Positions 51,666 through 61,043 are shown, counted from the first letter of the stretch. The stretch: 64,000 nucleotides of DNA from Chloroflexota bacterium (GCA_016223135.1 JACRPQ010000004.1:248001-312000), one strand, 5' to 3'. Notes: a model not told the origin generated them from the letters alone. Made by a program: numbers and translations.

Positions 51666-52148
51666 ATGACCCTTGCAATCGGAATTGACCCCGGCACCGC
51701 CACCACCGGCTTCGGACTCGTGCGCCTCATGCCCGACGGGGAACTGGTTGCCGTGAAATACGGCGTGATCCTCACCCCCAAAGAGTCCCCCGCCCCGGCG
51801 CGGCTGGAAATGCTCTACGACCAAATGCGCCGTCTCCTCGCGGAACACAAACCCGATACCGCCGCCGTTGAAAAATTATTCTTCCAGCGCAACGTCACCA
51901 CCGCCCTCGCGGTGGGACAGGCGCGCGGCGTCATCATGCTGGCGCTGCAGCAGGCGGGCATCGAAGCGTTTGAATACACCCCCAACGAAATCAAACAAGC
52001 CGTGGCGGGATACGGCAGCGCGCAAAAGCGTCAAGTGCAGGAGATGGTACGCGCCCTGCTCCAACTCGATTCCATCCCCAAGCCCGACGACGCCGCCGAC
52101 GCGCTGGCAGTCGCAATTACGCATTTGAATACAAAGAGATATGCATAG
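51666..52148 (+). CDS. ruvC: Holliday junction endonuclease RuvC
   Basis: Resolves Holliday junctions by symmetric nicking. RNase H-like catalytic acids are visible: Asp in IGIDPGTATTGFGLV (residue 8), Glu in TAAVEKLFFQRN, and the pair in KPDDAADALAVAI. The AVGQARGVIMLALQQAG and YTPNEIKQAVAGYGSAQKRQVQEMV segments match the family. 160 aa, as usual. The ATG at 51666 has no strong ribosome site, as a hairpin cassette occupies the leader. A miniature element separates it from ruvA. Confidence 0.96.
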   Translation: MTLAIGIDPGTATTGFGLVRLMPDGELVAVKYGVILTPKESPAPARLEMLYDQMRRLLAEHKPDTAAVEKLFFQRNVTTALAVGQARGVIMLALQQAGIEAFEYTPNEIKQAVAGYGSAQKRQVQEMVRALLQLDSIPKPDDAADALAVAITHLNTKRYA

Positions 52149-52150
52149 AA

Positions 52151-52227
52151 CTTACGCAAGACCTTGCGTAGAGCGCGTTTTCAGGCGACATAAATGTCGC
52201 GGTACGAATAAACTGCGTAACATCAGT
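52151..52227. mobile_element. miniature element M4, copy 2, in the ruvC-ruvA gap
   Basis: Reverse-oriented relative of the M4 at 25602. The segment 52172-52227 matches it with about two changes, including the palindrome GCGACATAAATGTCGC (52185-52200). The other end carries a different small hairpin, TTACGCAAGACCTTGCGTA. No clear target duplication. It begins two bases after the ruvC stop. Confidence 0.75.
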
Positions 52228-52335
52228 TAATTCACTCTATCCCCTCAGCCAATTGGAAGATACCCAAACCGTAATTCCACAAGTTCATCAACTCATCTGT
52301 GTACATCCGTGTTCATCTGTGGTTAAATTGAACCC

Positions 52336-52911
52336 ATGATAGCAACCCTGCGCGGCGAAGTGACCCAAATCGAAGACAACGCCCTCATCCTCGAAGTGGG
52401 CGGAGTGGGGCTGAGAGTCTTCGTCCCTGCGCCTCTGCGCGCCAAACTCAAGGCAGGCGAGGCGGCGTTTCTGTTCACCCACCTCATCGTCCGCGAAGAT
52501 GCGTTGACGCTTTACGGTTTCGAATCGCAAGCCGACCGCGAACTCTTCACCATCCTGCTCGGCGTGGACGGCGTCGGTCCCAAAGTCGCGCTCTCCGTAC
52601 TCTCCACCATGACCCTCGACGCCGTGCAGCGCGCTGTCTTCGCCGACGAAGCGGAACTGTTGAGCCGCGTCCCCGGCGTGGGGAAGAAAACCGCCCAAAA
52701 GATGGCGCTTCACCTGAAGGACAAACTCAAGCCGACAGATGCGCTGGCGCGCGTTGCTGCCATGTCCGACAAAGATAGCGAAGTCCTCGCCGCCCTCACT
52801 GCGCTGGGCTATTCGGTGGTCGAGGCGCAGGCGGCGATTCAATCCATCCCTAAAGATGCGCCCGACAACGTCGAGGAACGTCTGCGGCTGGCGCTGGGAT
52901 ATTTTCAATAA
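52336..52911 (+). CDS. ruvA: Holliday junction branch-migration protein RuvA
   Basis: Tetrameric junction-binding subunit that loads RuvB. The OB-fold start is MIATLRGEVTQIEDNALILEVGGVGLRVFVP, then LFTHLIVREDALTLYGFESQADRELFTILLGVDGVGPKVALSVLS, with helix-hairpin-helix motifs GVDGVGPKVAL and RVPGVGKKTAQKMALHL. The C-terminal RuvB-binding domain has VLAALTALGYSVVEAQAAI. 191 aa. ruvB is not in the window although it often follows. It ends at a canonical terminator. Confidence 0.96.
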   Translation: MIATLRGEVTQIEDNALILEVGGVGLRVFVPAPLRAKLKAGEAAFLFTHLIVREDALTLYGFESQADRELFTILLGVDGVGPKVALSVLSTMTLDAVQRAVFADEAELLSRVPGVGKKTAQKMALHLKDKLKPTDALARVAAMSDKDSEVLAALTALGYSVVEAQAAIQSIPKDAPDNVEERLRLALGYFQ

Positions 52912-52918
52912 AACGTTC

Positions 52919-52946
52919 AACGCTCCGGGCAATCGGAGCGTTTTTT
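52919..52946 (+). terminator. intrinsic terminator after ruvA
   Basis: The 9-bp stem AACGCTCCG / CGGAGCGTT with loop GGCAAT is followed by a T6 run. Classical Rho-independent form. Confidence 0.92.
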
Positions 52947-53001
52947 GCTTGCGCCTCAACATACTCCATCTTCAAACGCCTGTTGGATTAAAATTCCCGC
53001 C

Positions 53002-54573
53002 ATGACAACAAACCGCTGCGACATCCTCATCATTGGCGCGGGGCATAACGGACTTGTCGCCGCCGCCTACCTTGCCAAACGAGGCAAAAAAGTCATCGTC
53101 CTCGAACGCCGTCCCATCGTCGGCGGCTCCGTTGTGACCGAAACCTTCGACGACGGCTCCGCCTACGATCCCGTCTGGACGGGCGGGATGCTGCGCCCGG
53201 ACATCGTCAAAGACCTCAAACTCGCCTCACACGGACTTCGAGTTGACTCTGTCCGAAAAGCCTTTATCTCCCTCCAGGCGGATTCCAACCACCTCGTCCT
53301 CGACCCTGACCCTGCCACAGCCGCCGAAGCCATCAAACCCTTCTCCGAAAAAGACGCCGCGCGCTGGGGCGACTTCGTCCGCTTCATGAACAAGGCGGCG
53401 TACATTCTGGATGTCGCCTACGACACCCTCATGCCGCGCCTTCCCAGGGACTTCAGCCTGCGCGAAGGCTACGGCTTGCTCGAACTGGGACTCGAACTGC
53501 GCCTCGCCGGGCGCAAGGACATGCTCAACTTCATCCGCGCCCTGCCCATGACCGCGCAGGAACTGCTGGAAGAATACTTTGAATCAGAAGTCCTCAAGGC
53601 GGCGCTTGCCTCGCTTGCCATCCACGCCCACACGCTGGGACCGATGGAAGCAGGGACCGGCTATACCCTCATCCACAACTGGCTGAATCGCGGCGGGCTG
53701 GCGCATGCCCCCTCTCCCATTGGGAGAGGGGATGGGGGTGAGGGAGAGGTGCAAGTGGTGGGGGGCATTGGCGCGATCACTCAAGCGCTGGCAAATGCAG
53801 TGAAATCCTTCGGCGGAGAAATTCGCACCGAAGCGGAAGTATCACGTATACAAGTAGACACGTACACATGTAAAGGTGTAGTGTTGTCGAACGGTGAGGA
53901 AATCTTTGCCGATGCAGTCGTCTCCGCCGTTGACCCCAAACGGACGTTCCTCGAACTGGTCGGCGCGCCCAACCTGCCGCCGGAATTCGTCTGGAAAGTG
54001 CAATCCATCAAAATGCGCGGCTCGGTGGCGAAGGTGCATTTATTGACAGACGGTAATCACGGACTCCCTGATGGGACGTTGGTGGTCGCCCCTTCCATCA
54101 AATACTTGGAGAAAGCCTACGACGCCGCGAAATACGGCGAGATTTCAGAAAAGCCCTACCTCGAAGTGACGACGATGGGCAAAGTGGTGAGTATTCATTT
54201 CCAGTTTGCGCCATACCACTTGAAACATGGAACCCTTCGACAAAACTCAGGGCAGGCTTGGGGCGTGGAACGTGAAACTGTCGAAAATCTTGCGCTTAAC
54301 ACGCTTTCGGAATATTTCCCCAATCTAAAATCGTCAATCGTAAATCGCAAATCCATCACGCCTCTCGACCTCGAACAGACCTACGGTCTCACCGAAGGCG
54401 ACCTTAACCACGGTCAACTCATGCTCGACCAGTTCCTGTTCATGCGACCGATACCGGGCTGGTCGAATCACAAGACGCCGATTGACAATCTCTATCTGTG
54501 CGGGAGCGGAGTCCACGGCGGAGGGGGAGTCAGCGGCGCGGCGGGCAGGAATCTGCTCAAGGTCCTGAAATAG
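53002..54573 (+). CDS. FAD-dependent oxidoreductase, CrtI/phytoene desaturase-like (PYROXD2 branch)
   Basis: Flavin amine-oxidase fold protein of 523 aa. The dinucleotide motif ILIIGAGHNGLVAAAYLAKRGKKVIVLERR is at the N-terminus, GGIGAITQALANAVKSFGGEIRTEAEV in the middle, and the C-terminal FAD motif YLCGSGVHGGGGVSGAAGRNLLKVL. Relatives include phytoene desaturases and the PYROXD2 group of unknown substrate; no carotenoid genes are near. Three repeat-derived insertions are translated in frame: PSPIGRGDGGEGE (53709-53750), LRQNSGQAWG (54231-54261) and NLKSSIVNRKS (54321-54355). They fall between conserved blocks, so the enzyme may still work. ATG 53002. Confidence 0.88.
   Translation: MTTNRCDILIIGAGHNGLVAAAYLAKRGKKVIVLERRPIVGGSVVTETFDDGSAYDPVWTGGMLRPDIVKDLKLASHGLRVDSVRKAFISLQADSNHLVLDPDPATAAEAIKPFSEKDAARWGDFVRFMNKAAYILDVAYDTLMPRLPRDFSLREGYGLLELGLELRLAGRKDMLNFIRALPMTAQELLEEYFESEVLKAALASLAIHAHTLGPMEAGTGYTLIHNWLNRGGLAHAPSPIGRGDGGEGEVQVVGGIGAITQALANAVKSFGGEIRTEAEVSRIQVDTYTCKGVVLSNGEEIFADAVVSAVDPKRTFLELVGAPNLPPEFVWKVQSIKMRGSVAKVHLLTDGNHGLPDGTLVVAPSIKYLEKAYDAAKYGEISEKPYLEVTTMGKVVSIHFQFAPYHLKHGTLRQNSGQAWGVERETVENLALNTLSEYFPNLKSSIVNRKSITPLDLEQTYGLTEGDLNHGQLMLDQFLFMRPIPGWSNHKTPIDNLYLCGSGVHGGGGVSGAAGRNLLKVLK
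53709..53750. repeat. palindromic repeat inserted in the CrtI-like gene
   Basis: CCCCTCTCCCA-T-TGGGAGAGGGG followed by ATGGGGGTGAGGGAGAGG. This purine-rich repeat type is common between genes in many bacteria; here it is inside the reading frame. Confidence 0.75.
54231..54261. repeat. CCTTCGACAAAACTCAGGGC-type repeat inside the CrtI-like gene
   Basis: The segment containing CCTTCGACAAAACTCAGGGC matches a dispersed bacterial repeat word family from memory (CCTTCGACAAGCTCAGG). Only one copy is in this window. It encodes TLRQNSGQAWG in frame. Confidence 0.5.
54321..54355. repeat. heptamer array inside the CrtI-like gene
   Basis: ATCTAAA, ATCGTCA, ATCGTAA, ATCGCAA in tandem, the same words as at 44170. 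They encode NLKSSIVNRKS. Confidence 0.8.
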
Positions 54574-54577
54574 AAGC

Positions 54578-54609
54578 GGACGCCTCTGCGATTGTACGCG
54601 GAGGCGTCC
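54578..54609. terminator. hairpin between convergent genes
   Basis: Stem GGACGCCTC / GAGGCGTCC with an inner GCG/CGC pair, three bases past the CrtI-like stop and 19 bases before the dioxygenase stop. No T-run of note. Confidence 0.65.
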
Positions 54610-54627
54610 ACTCTAGTCAGGGGAAAC

Positions 54628-55560
54628 TCACGATTGAGATGCGTCCTGTGGTTTTTGAAATAGCACGGCATTGTGCGCCGGGTCGGTGAGAAGAATTCCC
54701 TCTTCGGTTTGGTTGTAAGGCAGTTCAAGTTCTTCGACGCGAGCAAGGAAGGCGTGCCAGGCTTGCGGGCTGGCGAAGGTGAAGGAGATATGCTTCAACC
54801 CCAGCGCATCGGGCGGAGGCGGAGGCGCGCCCTCGCCCTGCCAAGTGTTGTAGCCGATGTGATGATGATAGCCGCCCGCTGAGACCATGCCCATGCGGAA
54901 GCCGCGCGCCGTGCCCATGTCGTCGAAGCCAAGCATGTCATGGTAGAAGCGGCGCGTTTCCGCCAGGCTGGAGACGTAGAGATGGAAGTGTCCCATGCGG
55001 GTTTCAGGCGGGACGGGCAGGTCGAGGCGGTCGTCGGGCTGGAGGTGGGAGAAGAGCGCGTCGAGGTCGAGCGCTTCGCGTCCGTCGCTGGGACGCCCGT
55101 CCGCCCATTGGGCATGGAAGCTCCCGTCGGTGTTGACGATGAACACGCCGTCTTCGGGCGATTCGCAATACAGTTCGATTTCGTTGCCCTCGGGGTCGCT
55201 GGTGTAGGTGGTCTTGGTCATGACGTGGTCGGTGGGGGAGTTGGGCCACTTGAGAGCGAACAGCCGTCCGATGGCGCGCGCCAGTTCACGGCGGTTGGGG
55301 AAGAGGATGGCGAAGTGGTAGATGCCGGTCACGCCGCGGTAGCGTTTACCGTTTTCGATTTGCGTCAGGCGGACAAGGTCGCGCCCGTTTACGCCCAGCC
55401 CGGCGCTTTCCCCATCGCGCCAGTTCAGATGCAAGCCGATGGCTTTCTGGTAAAAGACGAGTTGATTCTCAAGGTTGGCAACCTTGAGATGGACGTAGCC
55501 CGGCAGGGTTTGCGGGTCAATCCGATGCGGGGAGATGGCAGCGGGTTGGGGAGGGTTCAT
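54628..55560 (-). CDS. two-domain VOC protein, extradiol dioxygenase-like (CatE type)
   Basis: Vicinal-oxygen-chelate fold with two repeated domains, as in catechol 2,3-dioxygenases. Domain 1 (about 18-130) has YVHLKVANLENQLVFYQKAIGL and SDPEGNEIELYCE. Domain 2 (about 185-300) has MGHFHLYVSSLAETRRFYHDMLGF, GYHHHIGYNTWQG and LLTDPAHNAVLFQ. The metal His residues GHFHL and HHHIGYN are there, but the C-terminal Glu ligand normally found in DPxGNxxEL is replaced by DPAHNAVLF, so true dioxygenase activity is uncertain. 310 aa, similar to Bacillus CatE. Confidence 0.87.
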   Translation of the reverse strand: MNPPQPAAISPHRIDPQTLPGYVHLKVANLENQLVFYQKAIGLHLNWRDGESAGLGVNGRDLVRLTQIENGKRYRGVTGIYHFAILFPNRRELARAIGRLFALKWPNSPTDHVMTKTTYTSDPEGNEIELYCESPEDGVFIVNTDGSFHAQWADGRPSDGREALDLDALFSHLQPDDRLDLPVPPETRMGHFHLYVSSLAETRRFYHDMLGFDDMGTARGFRMGMVSAGGYHHHIGYNTWQGEGAPPPPPDALGLKHISFTFASPQAWHAFLARVEELELPYNQTEEGILLTDPAHNAVLFQKPQDASQS

Positions 55561-55574
55561 GTGTGTATTCTATC

Positions 55575-55677
55575 AGGGATAAGGCTTTTGAATCGTCCCG
55601 AAGGCTTGCGCGCAGCGGGTTCGCGGGCAGACCAGCCTTCGGGACGATTATGCCGAGCAGTGCGACATTTATGTCGC
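55575..55677. mobile_element. degenerate M3 copy 3 followed by an M4 palindrome
   Basis: GGGATAAGGCTTTTGAATCG and the inner arms CCCGAAGGCT / AGCCTTCGGG are kept (55575-55650), while the right outer arm has decayed to GATTATGCCGA. GCGACATTTATGTCGC follows at 55662-55677. Two families meet here, as they do at 25.6-25.9 kb. Confidence 0.75.
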
Positions 55678-55708
55678 TTTTGGTTATGGAATGGATTCCG
55701 CGTTACGG

Positions 55709-56359
55709 CTAGAACCCTAACTCTTCCTTGACGATAATCATCGTCGTGCGTCCGGGCATCACCTCGCGGTGAACAATGAGCATCTTGCTGATGTTGCTGT
55801 TCATGCCGTAGGCTTGCAGGGCGCGCTCGTCTTCCCGCGGCAGAGAATACTCGCGGATGCGCTTGAAGGCTTCGTCCAGATTTGGCACGATTTTCTGCGC
55901 GCCGACCACCCAGACGACGTGCGCCGCCGCCGCGGCATATCCTGCCAGTTGACTGCCCGTATTGGATGCGATGACAACCGTCCCGTCTTCGGTCACGGCG
56001 TGGACGCTGCCCACCATCCATTCGGGCGTTGCGCCCATCTTGATCATTTCGCGCCCCTGAGTAGCGCGGTCCATCTTGGCAAGTTTGGCGCGCACCGAGT
56101 TGTAACGCTGGTCCACCTCGGCGGGAACGCCGAGCGCCTCCAACGTCATGGATGAACCGGTGAACACCTCCGCGCCAGCGGGGATGAGTTCGAATAATTT
56201 CCGTTTGGCTTCCTCCCCGTTGGCGGCGATGATGACCTTGATGCCGTTGGCTTCCAGCGCTTTGGCGGCGCGTTCGATTTGCTCGTTCGAGGCGAGTTGC
56301 GCATACGCCATGTTCGGAACGAGTTTGGATTTGGTTTGGGTGATTTCGGGTATTGCCAT
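55709..56359 (-). CDS. LUD-domain protein (LutC/YkgG family)
   Basis: The 216-aa LUD-domain protein belongs to a family that includes lactate-utilisation subunits LutB/LutC. Motifs are KALEANGIKVIIAANGEEAKRKLFELIPAGAEVFTGSSMTLEALGV, GSVHAVTEDGTVVIASNTGSQLAGYAAAAAHVVWVVGAQKIVPNLDEAFKRIREYSLPREDERA, and IVHREVMPGRTTMIIVKEELGF. The segment ASNTGSQL is the family's conserved Thr-Gly-Ser region. ATG 56359 follows AAGGAG; the longer open frame upstream crosses a repeat array. No iron-sulfur lactate subunits are near, so a lactate role is not supported by context. Confidence 0.9.
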   Translation of the reverse strand: MAIPEITQTKSKLVPNMAYAQLASNEQIERAAKALEANGIKVIIAANGEEAKRKLFELIPAGAEVFTGSSMTLEALGVPAEVDQRYNSVRAKLAKMDRATQGREMIKMGATPEWMVGSVHAVTEDGTVVIASNTGSQLAGYAAAAAHVVWVVGAQKIVPNLDEAFKRIREYSLPREDERALQAYGMNSNISKMLIVHREVMPGRTTMIIVKEELGF

Positions 56360-56383
56360 AGGTGAAGCTCCTTGTGATGAGTG

Positions 56384-56424
56384 AATTGGTGTTTGGTAAT
56401 TGGTGATTGGTGATTGGTAATTGG
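56384..56424. repeat. heptamer array (GGTAATT/GGTGATT) between LUD and DoxX genes
   Basis: GAATTGGTGTTTGGTAATTGG continues with GGTGATT, GGTGATT, GGTAATT. The array separates DoxX from the LUD gene and matches the array inside the helicase at 27649. Confidence 0.8.
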
Positions 56425-56427
56425 ATG

Positions 56428-56799
56428 TTATGCGCCGAACAATCCCCAACGTCCCCAAGAGACAAAGACAGCGAGCGCCAGCATGATGATGTTGATGGGC
56501 AGAACGTTGTATTCTTTCCTCGGTACGTGAACGGTGAAAATTGCCAAAACCTGAATGATGGCGAAGCCCGCCGCCGCCAACGCCGTCAGCCAGGGCAGGA
56601 TGCCCGTCAGCAGGGGTAAAAACATCCCCAGCGCGCCGAGCAGTTCTGAGGTCCCCACAAAGCGCACGAAACCGTCCGAGCGCTCCTTCGCCCAGGGCAG
56701 GGTCTCTTTGGCTTTGGCGGTCATGAATGTTTTCATCATGCCCGCCATCCCAAACATGCCAAGCAGCAAAACTTGAGCGACCCACAATGCAATGTTCAT
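56428..56799 (-). CDS. DoxX-family membrane protein
   Basis: Four-helix inner-membrane protein of 123 aa: VAQVLLLGMFGMAGMMKTF, FVGTSELLGALGMFLPLLTGILPWLTALAAAGFAIIQVLAIF and INIIMLALAVFVSWGRWGL. The short linker AKAKETLPWAKERSDGFVRFVGTSELLGALG is typical of DoxX-like proteins, which in some bacteria couple to oxidative stress responses. ATG 56799 follows GGAGAGTCAAG; upstream in-frame codons overlap the operator. Divergent from a TetR regulator, the usual sign that the regulator controls it. Confidence 0.9.
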   Translation of the reverse strand: MNIALWVAQVLLLGMFGMAGMMKTFMTAKAKETLPWAKERSDGFVRFVGTSELLGALGMFLPLLTGILPWLTALAAAGFAIIQVLAIFTVHVPRKEYNVLPINIIMLALAVFVSWGRWGLFGA

Positions 56800-56832
56800 C
56801 TTGACTCTCCTTGAAACGAGTGATAGGATACA

Positions 56833-56863
56833 GTTGTTTTGTAAACAACAAGTGTTGTATAAT
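56833..56863. promoter_or_regulatory. TetR operator and -10 box between doxX and tetR
   Basis: The perfect palindrome GTTGTTT-TGT-AAACAAC (56833-56849) is followed by a second partial dyad, ACAAC-AAGT-GTTGT, and TATAAT (56858-56863) on the plus strand. Another AAACAACACT half-site lies at about 56917. The repeated AACAAC half-sites suggest cooperative binding that blocks both promoters. Confidence 0.6.
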
Positions 56864-56934
56864 TTACCGAAACTTCCCACCCCGGTCAACCATCAACTTT
56901 TGGAATCTGTTGGATAAACAACACTGGAGACGAA

Positions 56935-57507
56935 ATGTTGCCCAAGCCCGAAGAAAAACTCGATCCCCGCGTCAAACGGACCCGAAACCTGATTCTTTCA
57001 GCCTTTGAATCGCTCCTCGCCGAAAAGGGATTCGAATCCATCACCGTGCAGGATGTGACCGACCGGGCGCAGGTCAACCGCGCCACGTTCTACGCCCACT
57101 TTCCCGACAAATATGCCCTGCTCGATTACTTTGTCAGTCAATTGTTCTGGCAGGAAATCGAAAAGCGGACGCTGAACGCCTGTCATTACACGCCGGAGAA
57201 CCTGAAAAGCCTAATCCTCGCCGTTTGCGAGTTTTTAGCCGCCATGCACAGCGGCTGCGCCCAGCCGCACCAACAGTTCGAATCGCTGGTGGAGGGGACG
57301 ATCAAGAATCAAATCTTCGAGTTATTGACCCTGTGGTTGAAACAGACCAAAACGAAAATTTCCACCGAAATTCCCGCCACCGTTGCCACGTGGGCAATCT
57401 ACGGTCTGGCTTCCCACTACAGCCATAGCAAAAAACGCCCTGCCCTCGAAAAATTCGTGGACGAGGCGCTGCCGCTTGTGGCGGTCAATTTGGAGCAGTT
57501 TGCGTAG
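56935..57507 (+). CDS. TetR/AcrR-family transcriptional regulator
   Basis: One-component repressor of 190 aa. The N-terminal HTH is KRTRNLILSAFESLLAEKGFESITVQDVTDRAQVNRATFYAHFPDKYALLDYF. The C-terminal ligand/dimer domain resembles TetR_C_7-like groups (FLAAMHSGCAQPHQQFESLVEGTIKNQIFELL). It likely represses itself and the divergent doxX gene through the AACAAC operator. The inducer is unknown. Ends before a short copy of the AACTTCCGAAGTT hairpin. Confidence 0.93.
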   Translation: MLPKPEEKLDPRVKRTRNLILSAFESLLAEKGFESITVQDVTDRAQVNRATFYAHFPDKYALLDYFVSQLFWQEIEKRTLNACHYTPENLKSLILAVCEFLAAMHSGCAQPHQQFESLVEGTIKNQIFELLTLWLKQTKTKISTEIPATVATWAIYGLASHYSHSKKRPALEKFVDEALPLVAVNLEQFA

Positions 57508-57512
57508 CGGAC

Positions 57513-57527
57513 AAACTTCCGAAGTTT
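57513..57527. repeat. short ACTTCCGAAGT palindrome after tetR
   Basis: AAACTTC-C-GAAGTTT followed by TTTATG, six bases after the stop. It is the smallest of the five related hairpins and lacks the inner arms. Confidence 0.6.
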
Positions 57528-57533
57528 TTATGT

Positions 57534-57575
57534 TTGACAGCCCCTCATTCTCGGTTATAATTCAGTCGCTGAATT
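57534..57575 (+). promoter_or_regulatory. consensus promoter plus palindromic operator for the polysaccharide operon
   Basis: TTGACA (57534-57539), a 16-bp spacer and TATAAT (57556-57561) form the best sigma-70 type promoter in the window. Overlapping the -10 and the start site is AATTCAG-TCG-CTGAATT (57559-57575), a perfect 7-bp-arm palindrome. Autorepression by the first gene's winged-helix product is a natural reading. Confidence 0.75.
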
Positions 57576-57592
57576 TTGAACCGTGAAATGAT

Positions 57593-58063
57593 ATGGAAAC
57601 CGCTAACGAAGAACTCCGCGAACTAACCCTGCTCGAACAAATCGAAAACAACCCCGATGTCAACCAATCCGCATTAGCCCGGCAATTGGGCGTGGCGGTG
57701 GGGACGGTCAACTGGCATCTCAAACGCCTCATCGCCAAGGGCTATGTCAAAGCCATGCGCGCCGAGCGCAAAAAACTGCGCTATCTCATCACACCCGAGG
57801 GCATCGCCCTGCGCGCCCGCCTGGCAGTGGATTACGTTGAGCGCTCTCTTTCGCTGTACCGCAAAACCCGTCAGCGCGTAAAGGACCACCTCGCCAAAGT
57901 GCGCGAAGCGGGCTATGACCGCGTGCGCATCCTCGGCAAAGGCGACGTGGTGGACATTTGCCGCCTGACCTGCATTGAACAGGGTATTCAGGTTGTCACC
58001 GACAAGGACGCTCCTGCCTTGTACGTGGACGGCTTCAAAGTACAACTGCAATTGGAGGAATAA
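57593..58063 (+). CDS. winged-helix transcriptional regulator, first gene of the polysaccharide operon
   Basis: Residues 10-75 form a winged helix-turn-helix (LLEQIENNPDVNQSALARQLGVAVGTVNWHLKRLIAKGYVKAMRAERKKLRYLITPEGI). The C-terminal part VREAGYDRVRILGKGDVVDICRLTCIEQGIQVVTDKDAPALYVDGFKVQL looks like a truncated CoA-binding or nucleotidyl-sensing fold and is conserved in regulators found before sugar-nucleotide genes. The stop is one base from the next ATG region, so it is the operon leader and probably controls its own promoter. Confidence 0.85.
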   Translation: METANEELRELTLLEQIENNPDVNQSALARQLGVAVGTVNWHLKRLIAKGYVKAMRAERKKLRYLITPEGIALRARLAVDYVERSLSLYRKTRQRVKDHLAKVREAGYDRVRILGKGDVVDICRLTCIEQGIQVVTDKDAPALYVDGFKVQLQLEE

Positions 58064-58064
58064 C

Positions 58065-60124
<2,060 letters not shown>

Positions 60125-60132
60125 GTCGAGGG

Positions 60133-60175
60133 TCAAAAGTCGAAAGTCGCATGACCTTTGACTTTCGACTTTTGA
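60133..60175. repeat. 16-bp-arm perfect hairpin in the fcl-wzm spacer
   Basis: TCAAAAGTCGAAAGTC (60133-60148) and GACTTTCGACTTTTGA (60160-60175) with an 11-base loop. The arms are built from heptamer words (GTCAAAA, GTCGAAA). No T-run follows, and the next ATG is 11 bases downstream. Confidence 0.85.
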
Positions 60176-60185
60176 TAGAGGAAAA

Positions 60186-61043
60186 ATGGCTCAAATCACT
60201 AAAGGTTCTTCTCACGAACCCGCCACCATCTACATCAAACCCTCCACCGGTCTTGCCGCCTTGAATCTCAAAGACTTGTGGGCATACCGCGAGCTGGTCT
60301 ATTTCATGATTTGGCGCGATGTAAAGGTGCGCTACAAACAGACCATGCTCGGCGCGGCGTGGGCGATCATCCAGCCTGTGTTGACGATGATTGTCTTCAC
60401 TTTTCTTTTCGGGCGCATCGCCAAACTGCCGACCGATAACGACATCCCCTACCCGATCTTTTCCTATGCCGCGCTCCTGCCCTGGGGCATGTTCGTCGGC
60501 GCCCTCAATCAGGCTTCGCGTTCGCTGACCTCCAACCAGAACATGGTGACGAAGATTTATTTCCCGCGCCTCGTTTTGCCGCTGGCATCCATCCTTTCGG
60601 GCTTGGTGGATTTTGTCATTGCCTTCGTCATCCTCATCGGGCTGATGATTTATTACGGCGTGACGCCCTCTCTCAATGCAATTTGGGCATTGCCTCTATT
60701 TTTACTGCTGACCGTCCTCACGGCGCTGGGGGTGGCGTTATGGCTTTCCGCCATCAACGTGCAGTACCGCGACGTAAACTATGCGCTTCCCTTCCTGACC
60801 CAATTCTGGCTCTTCATCACGCCCGTTGCCTACTCCTCGAACTTGATCTCTGAAAAGTGGCAACTGATTTATTCCCTCAACCCGATGGCGGGTGTGGTCA
60901 ACGGATTCCGCTGGGCATTGCTCGGCACGAACACGGGACCCGGTGCTGAGATGGCGGTTTCGGTGTTGATTTCCATCGTCACCCTCATCGGCGGGCTGTT
61001 CTACTTCCGCAACATGGAAAAGACCTTCGCGGATACGATCTAA
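60186..61043 (+). CDS. wzm: polysaccharide ABC exporter permease (Wzm/TagG)
   Basis: Six-helix ABC-2 permease of 285 aa that moves lipid-linked polysaccharide across the membrane. LWAYRELVYFMIWRDVKVRYKQTMLGAAWAIIQPVLTMIVFTFLFGRIAKLPTDNDIPYPIFSYAALLPWGMFVGAL is the typical N-terminal half, and FWLFITPVAYSSNLISEKWQLIYSLNPMAGVVNGFRWALLG the C-terminal signature. Pairs with the Wzt-type ATPase next door. ATG 60186 follows GAGGAAAA. Confidence 0.94.
   Translation: MAQITKGSSHEPATIYIKPSTGLAALNLKDLWAYRELVYFMIWRDVKVRYKQTMLGAAWAIIQPVLTMIVFTFLFGRIAKLPTDNDIPYPIFSYAALLPWGMFVGALNQASRSLTSNQNMVTKIYFPRLVLPLASILSGLVDFVIAFVILIGLMIYYGVTPSLNAIWALPLFLLLTVLTALGVALWLSAINVQYRDVNYALPFLTQFWLFITPVAYSSNLISEKWQLIYSLNPMAGVVNGFRWALLGTNTGPGAEMAVSVLISIVTLIGGLFYFRNMEKTFADTI

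Noticed and set aside
52270-52325. Repeat-like CATCTGTGTACATCCGTGTTC before ruvA
   Set aside because: It has a loose 10-11 bp periodicity and resembles the inner part of M1, but no borders or duplication are visible, so I did not call it an element.
55557-56465. 302-codon frame overlapping the LUD gene on the same strand
   Set aside because: Arg/His-rich frame-shifted reading of the LUD gene and a repeat array.
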